From Rhodospirillales bacterium (GTDB taxonomy: Bacteria > Pseudomonadota > Alphaproteobacteria > Reyranellales > Reyranellaceae): 64,000 nt of DNA. A program made the translations under genes and the position numbers. Positions 56,590 through 64,000 of this stretch are shown here, one piece after another. Positions within the stretch are counted from its first letter, which is position 1, and each line of letters starts with the position of its first letter. The stretch covers positions 2,508,501-2,572,500 of the forward strand of contig CP064988.1 in the NCBI GenBank assembly GCA_016699855.1. Direction: 5' to 3'. The notes beneath the pieces were generated by a model. That model worked only from the letters and a program-made list of their open reading frames with translations. It was not told where the DNA came from and searched no databases.

Positions 56590-57597
56590 TCACAGAGGCA
56601 TCGTCTCTCCGACCTTGGGCGTCCAGACGTCCTCGTCGGCGTAGCCCGCCGACAGCGCGGCGGCGCGGAACCGCACCGGCGGCTCGAACGGCGGCTCGGC
56701 CGACAGCACGATGGCGCCGTAGTGCATGCCCAGCACGCGGCGCGCGCCGATCATGCGGCCGATCCGGACCGCCTCCTCGGGCGTGGCGTGGGCGGCGGCG
56801 AACAGGTCGCGCGGCTCGTACGCGCCGATGCCGAGCAGCGCCAGATCGATCGGCGCGTGGCGCCCGCCGATCTCCTCGAACACCGGCCCCAGCGCGCTGT
56901 CGCCGCCGAAGAACACGGAGCGCTCCGGCGTCTTCAGCACGGCGCCGCACCACAGCGACTGGTTGGCGTCGAACAAGCCGCGGCCGGAGAAATGCACGAC
57001 CGGCTCGGCGATGACGCGCAGCGGCGCCTTGGAGCCGTCGCCGACGCGGACCTCATGCCGCCAATCGACCTCGACCACGTCGGTGAAGCCCATCTCGTGC
57101 ATGGCGCGGCCCAGCCCCAGCGGCACGATCGCCTTGATCGAGGCGCGGTCGCGCAGCGCCAGCAGCGCCCGCGTGTCGAGGTGGTCGTAGTGGTTGTGCG
57201 ACAGGACCAGCGCGTCGATCGGCGGCAGCTCGTCGGCGCGCAGCGCCGGCGGCGTGAAGCGCCGCGGCCCGAAGCCGTCGACCGGCGAGGCGTGGTCCGA
57301 CAGGAACGGATCGGTCAGCACGGTCCGTCCGCCCAGGCGCAGCAGGAACGCGGCGTGGCCCAGCCAGGTGACGGAATCGCGATGGGCGTGGCGGTTGAGC
57401 CCGGCGCGGACCACGCTCCTGGACAGCACGAAGCCTTCGGGCGCGGGCGGGCGGCGGTCGACGTGGCGGGTGCGCCAGAGGTACCGCAGCACCAGACCGA
57501 AATGGCCGGGCTTGCGCGGGCTGCCCGGCGGATTGCGGAAGCCCTTGGCCGTGTGGTGGGCGGGACGATCGGGCGGCGGCCCGTCCGGCGGCGACAT
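56590..57597 (-). CDS. MBL-fold metal-dependent hydrolase (UlaG/NAPE-PLD-like)
   Basis: A 335-residue metallo-beta-lactamase-fold protein. VTWLGHAAFLLRLGGRTVLT (about residues 76-95) and the metal motif SHNHYDHLDT (HxHxDH, about 133-142), later VVHFSGRG, GGDSALG and GMHYGAIV provide the further ligands. This resembles the NAPE-hydrolysing phospholipase D-like / RomA group acting on lipids or lactones. It is preceded by a Pro-rich N-terminus and divergent from an HD-domain gene. Confidence 0.9.
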   Translation of the reverse strand: MSPPDGPPPDRPAHHTAKGFRNPPGSPRKPGHFGLVLRYLWRTRHVDRRPPAPEGFVLSRSVVRAGLNRHAHRDSVTWLGHAAFLLRLGGRTVLTDPFLSDHASPVDGFGPRRFTPPALRADELPPIDALVLSHNHYDHLDTRALLALRDRASIKAIVPLGLGRAMHEMGFTDVVEVDWRHEVRVGDGSKAPLRVIAEPVVHFSGRGLFDANQSLWCGAVLKTPERSVFFGGDSALGPVFEEIGGRHAPIDLALLGIGAYEPRDLFAAAHATPEEAVRIGRMIGARRVLGMHYGAIVLSAEPPFEPPVRFRAAALSAGYADEDVWTPKVGETMPL

Positions 57598-57682
57598 GAC
57601 GCTGGATATGGGGTGCGCGGCGGCACGGCGCCAGCCACAATGCGGTCATCCCACGACATCGAGACGCCGGAGCCCCCCCCGA

Positions 57683-58123
57683 ATGCCCACGCTGGAAGAC
57701 GCCGTCGCGCTGGCGGCGCAGGCCCATCGCGGCCAGGTCGACAAGGCCGGACAGCCGTACATCCTGCATCCCCTGCGGGTGATGCTGCGGGTCGCGGGCG
57801 ACGACGCCCGCATGGCGGCGGTGCTGCACGACGTGGTCGAGGACACCGAATGGACGCCCGCCAGGCTGCGCGCCGCCGGCTACCCCGAGGCCGTGGTGCG
57901 CGCCGTCGAGCACCTCACCCGCGGCGCCGGCGAGACCTATCCCGAGTTCATCGCGCGGGCCGCCACCGACGCGGTGGCGCGCGAGGTCAAGCTCGCCGAC
58001 CTCGCCGACAACATGGACGTCCGCCGGCTGGGCGAGGTGACCGCCAAGGACGAGGAGCGTCTCGCCCGCTACCGCGCGGCCTGGCGGCAGCTCACCGACG
58101 CGCCGCTGCCGTGCACAAGGTAG
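57683..58123 (+). CDS. HD-domain (p)ppGpp-hydrolase-like protein
   Basis: A 146-residue single-domain HD protein. AAQAHRGQVDKAGQPYILHP (about residues 11-30) and VLHDVVEDTEWTP (HDxxED, about 47-59), then VKLADLADNMD, match the hydrolase half of RelA/SpoT and small alarmone hydrolases (Mesh1-like). No synthetase domain. It would degrade ppGpp or a related nucleotide with Mn2+. Convergent with mutS, 10 nt apart. Confidence 0.88.
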   Translation: MPTLEDAVALAAQAHRGQVDKAGQPYILHPLRVMLRVAGDDARMAAVLHDVVEDTEWTPARLRAAGYPEAVVRAVEHLTRGAGETYPEFIARAATDAVAREVKLADLADNMDVRRLGEVTAKDEERLARYRAAWRQLTDAPLPCTR

Positions 58124-58132
58124 CGCCGTGCG

Positions 58133-60864
58133 CTATTGCGTGCGCGGCAGCTTGGCGCGCAGGGCGTAGAGCAGGTCGAGCGCGTCGCGCGGCGTGAGCT
58201 CGTCGGGGTTGGCGGCGGCCAGCGTCTTCTCGATCTCCGACTCCGCCGCCGGCCCGTGGCCGCGGCCGGCCGGACGCGGCGGCGCGGCGGCGAATAGCGG
58301 CAGATCGTCGGCCAGCCGCGCGGCGGCGCCGGATTGTTCGCCGGTCTCCAGCGCCGACAGCACCTCCTCGGCGCGCGCCACCACGGCGGACGGCAGGCCC
58401 GCCAGCTTGGCGACGTGGATGCCGTAGGACCGGTCGGCGGCGCCGGCGGCGACCTCGTGCAGGAACACCACCTCGCCCTGCCATTCCTTGACGCGCATCG
58501 TGTAGGGCTTGAGCGCGGCGAGGCGGCCGGCGAGCGCGCCCAGCTCGTGGTAGTGCGTCGCGAACAGCGCGCGGCAGCCATTGACCTCGTGCAGGTGTTC
58601 CAGCGTCGCCCAGGCGATCGAGAGACCATCGAAGGTCGAGGTGCCGCGGCCGATCTCGTCGAGGATCACGAGGCTGCGCGACGTCGCCTGGTTGAGGATC
58701 GCCGCCGTCTCGACCATCTCGACCATGAAGGTCGATCGTCCGCGCGCCAGATCGTCGGCGGCGCCGACCCGGCTGAACAGCCGGTCGACCGCGCCGATGC
58801 GCGCGGAGTCGGCCGGCACGTAGGCGCCGCTCTGCGCCAGGATCGCGATCAGCGCGTTCTGGCGCAGGAAGGTCGATTTGCCGGCCATGTTGGGGCCGGT
58901 CAGCAGCCACACGCGGCGGTCGGCGCCGAGGTCGCAATCGTTGGCGACGAAGCCCGACGCGCCGGCCCGGCGCAGCGCCGCCTCGACCACGGGATGGCGG
59001 CCGCCCTTGATGTCGAGATCGACGTCGTCGACCACCACCGGCCGCGTCCAGCGCTCGGCCACGGCGAGCTCGGCCAGCGCCGCGGCGACGTCGAGCTCGG
59101 CCAGCGCGCGGGCGGCCTCGGCGATGCGCGCGGCCGCGTCGAGCGCCACCTTGGCGAGATCGTCGAACAGCTTCAGCTCGAGCCGCAGCGCGGCGTCGGC
59201 GGCGCGGCCGATGCGGCCCTCCAGCTCGCCCAGCTCGACGGTGGCGTAGCGCGTCGCGCCGGCCATCGCCTGCCGGTGGGTGAAGCCGTGCGCCGCCGGA
59301 TCGAAACGCGCGAGGTTCGCCTGCGAGATCTCGATGTGGTAGCCGACCACGTTGTTGTGGCGGATCTTCAAGGTCGCGATGCCGGTGGCGGCGCGGTACT
59401 TCGCCTCCAGCCCGGCGATCGTCTTGCGGCTGTCGTCGCGCAGCCCGCGCAGCTCGTCGAGCTCCGCCAGATGGCCCGGCCGGATGAAGCCGCCGTCGCG
59501 CGTCAGAAGCGGCAGCTCGTCCGACAGCGCCGCCGCCAGACGCTCGACCACCGCCTCGTGGCCGGACATCGCCGCGATCAGCGCCGGCAGCCGCGACGGC
59601 GGCGCCAGTCGGGCGCGCCGCGCGCCAGCGCCGCGGCGATCGCGCCGGCCTGCGCCAGCCCGTCGCGCAGCCCCGCGAGATCGCGCGGGCCCCCGCGTCC
59701 GACCGACAGGCGTTGCAGCGCGCGTTCGAGGTCGGGCACGCGCCGCAGGCCGTCGCGCAGCGCCTCGCGCAACGCCGGCGCCTCGGCCGCGAAGCGCAGC
59801 AGGTCGAGCCGCGCGTCGATCGCGGCGGGATCGGTCAGCGGCGCCGCCAACCGTTCCGCCAGCAGCCGCGCGCCGGGACCGGTCAGCGTCCGGTCGATGG
59901 TCGCCAGCAGGCTGCCGTCGCGCCGCCCGTCGAGCGATCGTGTCAGCTCCAGATTGCGCCGCGTCGCGGGGTCGATCTCCATCACGCCGCGCGCGCTCTC
60001 GCGGCGTGGCGGCGACAGCGCCGGCAGGCGGCCGGCCTGGGTCAGCGCCACGTAGTCGACCAGCGCGCCGCAGGCCGCGATCTCCGCCCGGCCGAAGCTG
60101 CCGAAGCCATCCAGCGCGGCGACGCCGAAGGCGTCCTGCAGCCGCTTGCGGGCGTTGTCGCTGTCGAAGCGGGCCGAGGGCAGCGGCGTGAGCGCGGCCT
60201 TCCAGTCCGCCACCGCTTCGCCGATCCCGTCGCGCGCCAGCAGCCGGTCGGGCAGCAGGATCTCGCCCGGCTCCAGCCGCGCCAGCGCCGCCGCCAGGGC
60301 GCCAGGCTCGACCGGCTGCGCCGAGAAGGCGCCGGTCGACAGGTCGAGCCACGCCAGCCCCAGGGCGCCCTGCGCCTCCGACACCGCCACCAGATAGTTG
60401 TGGGTGCGCGCGTCGAGCAGCGAATCCTCGGTCAGCGTGCCGGGCGTGATCACCCGCACCACGTCGCGGTTGACCACGGCCTTGCCGCCGGCGCGCCTGC
60501 GGGCCTCGGCCGGATCCTCGGTCTGCTCGCAGATCGCGACCTTGAAGCCCTTGCGGATCAGGCGCGACAGGTACGCTTCGTGGCTATGCGCCGGCACGCC
60601 GCACATCGGGATGTCGGCGCCGGCGTGCTGGCCGCGCTTAGTGAGCGCGATGTCGAGCGCCGCCGACGCCTTGACCGCGTCGTCGAAGAACATCTCGAAG
60701 AAATCGCCCATCCGGTAGAACAGCAGATGGTCGGGATGCCGCCGCTTGATCGCCAGGTACTGCGTCATCATCGGCGTCGACGCGACGCCGTCGCCGGCCG
60801 GGCGGAGATCGTCGCGCGGCGCGCTGGCGTGGGCGGGAGGGGTCACGTCGGGCACCGCCGACAT
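58133..60864 (-). pseudogene. mutS: DNA mismatch-recognition ATPase MutS, frameshifted
   Basis: Frame one (from 60864) has the mismatch-binding FxE motif in RMGDFFEMFFDDA (about residues 51-63), connector and lever domains to about residue 420 (ALARGAPD). Frame two continues with PALIAAMSGHEAVVERL, the clamp, Walker A GPNMAGKST, LVILDEIGRGTSTFDG (Walker B) and the C-terminal helix-turn-helix. The 2732 bases are one short of a multiple of three. One C missing near 59608 (GACTGG for GACCTGG, minus strand) explains the shift. Restored length would be 910 residues, normal for MutS. Either the gene is inactive or this is a sequence error. Confidence 0.93.
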
Positions 60865-60948
60865 CTAGCACGGACGCCCAAGGGCGGCCGCCACGCGCGG
60901 TGGCGACCTATCCCCAAGCGACGGGCGAGCGGCGGTGGCGCCGCCCCG

Positions 60949-61674
60949 TCAGGGCTTCTTCGCCGCGTAGGCGCCGCCGCTGGAGGCGGCGCGGACCTCG
61001 GCGGCGGTGCGCGCCTTGCGCAGGGCGGCCAGACGCAACGCCTCGTCGTCGAGCATGGCGCGGGCGTTCTTGAGCACCGCCGGCGCGTGCTGGACGGGGA
61101 ATTTGACGGCGCCGTTCTCGTCCATGTGGATCAGCTCGCCCGGCGCCACGTCCATGCCGCCGACCGAGACCGGCACGTTGACGGCCTGCACCGCCATCTC
61201 GCCATGGCCCGCCGTGACACCGCCGAGCAGCATCTGGAAGTCCAGCCGGCGGATGGCGTCGACGTCGCGCGACGGGCCGTTCGACAGCATGCCGACGCAG
61301 CCCACCGCCTGCATCGAGGTCACCATGATCTCGCCCGCGAGACCCGCCTTGGCCATCAGCTCGGGCGGCCATTTCTGCTGGATCACGAGGATCGTCGGCT
61401 TGCGCATGGCGTCGAGCGCGTCGATCACGTCCATGAACGTCAGCCGGCCCTGGTAGTTGGGATCCGGCAGGCCGTAGACGCAGGTCACGGCGTAGCCGAT
61501 GCGCGGTCCCATCTCGGGATAGACGCAGCGGATCGAGGTGTCGGTGTACCAGTTCTCGGTCCACGGGTTGTAGAGCCCGAGGCAGAGCGGGTTCTTCGGA
61601 TAGGTCGCGACCACGTTGGTGATGGTCGGGGTGTCGATCTTGCGGAGTTCCGCGAAAAGCGTGTCGTCGGTCAT
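60949..61674 (-). CDS. RraA-like / HMG-aldolase family protein
   Basis: A 241-residue protein of the RraA / 4-hydroxy-4-methyl-2-oxoglutarate aldolase family. The substrate and metal motif NGPSRDVDAIRRLDF (about residues 122-136, with the key Arg-Asp) and the preceding glycine-rich segment support this. Family members bind Mg2+ and either cleave pyruvate aldols in aromatic catabolism or inhibit RNase E; the longer N-terminus favours the metabolic type. Divergent from the malic-enzyme gene. Confidence 0.9.
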   Translation of the reverse strand: MTDDTLFAELRKIDTPTITNVVATYPKNPLCLGLYNPWTENWYTDTSIRCVYPEMGPRIGYAVTCVYGLPDPNYQGRLTFMDVIDALDAMRKPTILVIQQKWPPELMAKAGLAGEIMVTSMQAVGCVGMLSNGPSRDVDAIRRLDFQMLLGGVTAGHGEMAVQAVNVPVSVGGMDVAPGELIHMDENGAVKFPVQHAPAVLKNARAMLDDEALRLAALRKARTAAEVRAASSGGAYAAKKP

Positions 61675-61862
61675 CGGCGTTCCGTCTCCCGCGCGCCCCT
61701 CGCGCGCCCGGCCCGACCCTAGCCGGTGGCGCGGCGGCGGGCCAGCGCGGCTCGCGACGGCGAGGTGTTGTTCCGGCGCGGGTGTTCCCCCGCGCGGCGC
61801 GCTCGGCTAGAACCGGTGCGCGGGCCGGCGGGGCGCAATCCGCCGGCCGAGGGAGAGACACC

Positions 61863-64000
<2,138 letters not shown>

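Overview
The window is GC-rich chromosomal DNA from an alphaproteobacterium. The evidence is the gene content: ornithine-lipid genes olsB-olsA, a Fur regulator, a PHB-type depolymerase, coaBC-dut, coaE-dnaQ, miaB-phoH-ybeY, and tsaB-rimI near corC. Many genes start with GTG and are coupled by ATGA/GTGA overlaps. I cannot fix the genus; a free-living, metabolically broad Rhodospirillales- or Hyphomicrobiales-like organism would fit. No rRNA, tRNA, CRISPR array, transposase or integrase was recognised.

Layout. 0-4 kb: HME-RND metal efflux pump with a small periplasmic partner, then a gene-free stretch of hairpin repeats. 4-11 kb: minus-strand group with a DUF2946-like protein, two TonB-dependent receptors, a DJ-1/PfpI protein, a small membrane protein and a GST. 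11-13 kb: HExxH protein, DUF3592 protein, a 45-residue secreted peptide and a repeat-rich gap. 13-18 kb: tsaB-rimI and fur-olsB-olsA-corC. 18-23 kb: PHB depolymerase, SCO1, flavin reductase plus Baeyer-Villiger-like monooxygenase. 23-28.4 kb: YefM-YoeB (toxin frameshifted), dnaQ-coaE, MazEF, and an AT-richer SIR2-TPR gene that looks acquired. 28-36 kb: quinone reductase, DUF2946 plus PCu(A)C copper chaperone, sugar dehydrogenase, TPP enzyme, miaB-phoH-ybeY. 36-41.5 kb: minus-strand run amidohydrolase, coaBC, AHSA1, dut, Rrf2, aldo/keto reductase. 41.6-44 kb: a frameshifted D-amino-acid dehydrogenase-like gene and a GrdB-related gene with an in-frame TGA. 44-46.7 kb: an AT-richer single-gene restriction-modification fusion. 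47-54 kb: probable catabolic cluster with CaiB/BaiF CoA-transferases. 55-64 kb: leuB, MBL hydrolase, HD hydrolase, mutS, RraA-like, and malic enzyme running off the end.

Most interesting points. (1) The gene at 43010-43951 is interrupted only by TGA in the context U-P-V-C. A 6-bp hairpin with a 5-nt loop begins 11 nt after the TGA and fits the bacterial SECIS rules, so it is a candidate selenoprotein. (2) A nuclease-methylase-specificity fusion carries an 11-G tract inside its coding sequence, which suggests phase variation. (3) A SIR2-TPR protein with eight 141-bp tandem repeats is a candidate defence gene. (4) Five other genes (yoeB, miaB, dadA-like, mutS, maeB) each carry exactly one lesion. 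Several are core genes, so base-level sequence errors are a serious alternative and limit confidence in every broken-gene claim here, including the selenoprotein.
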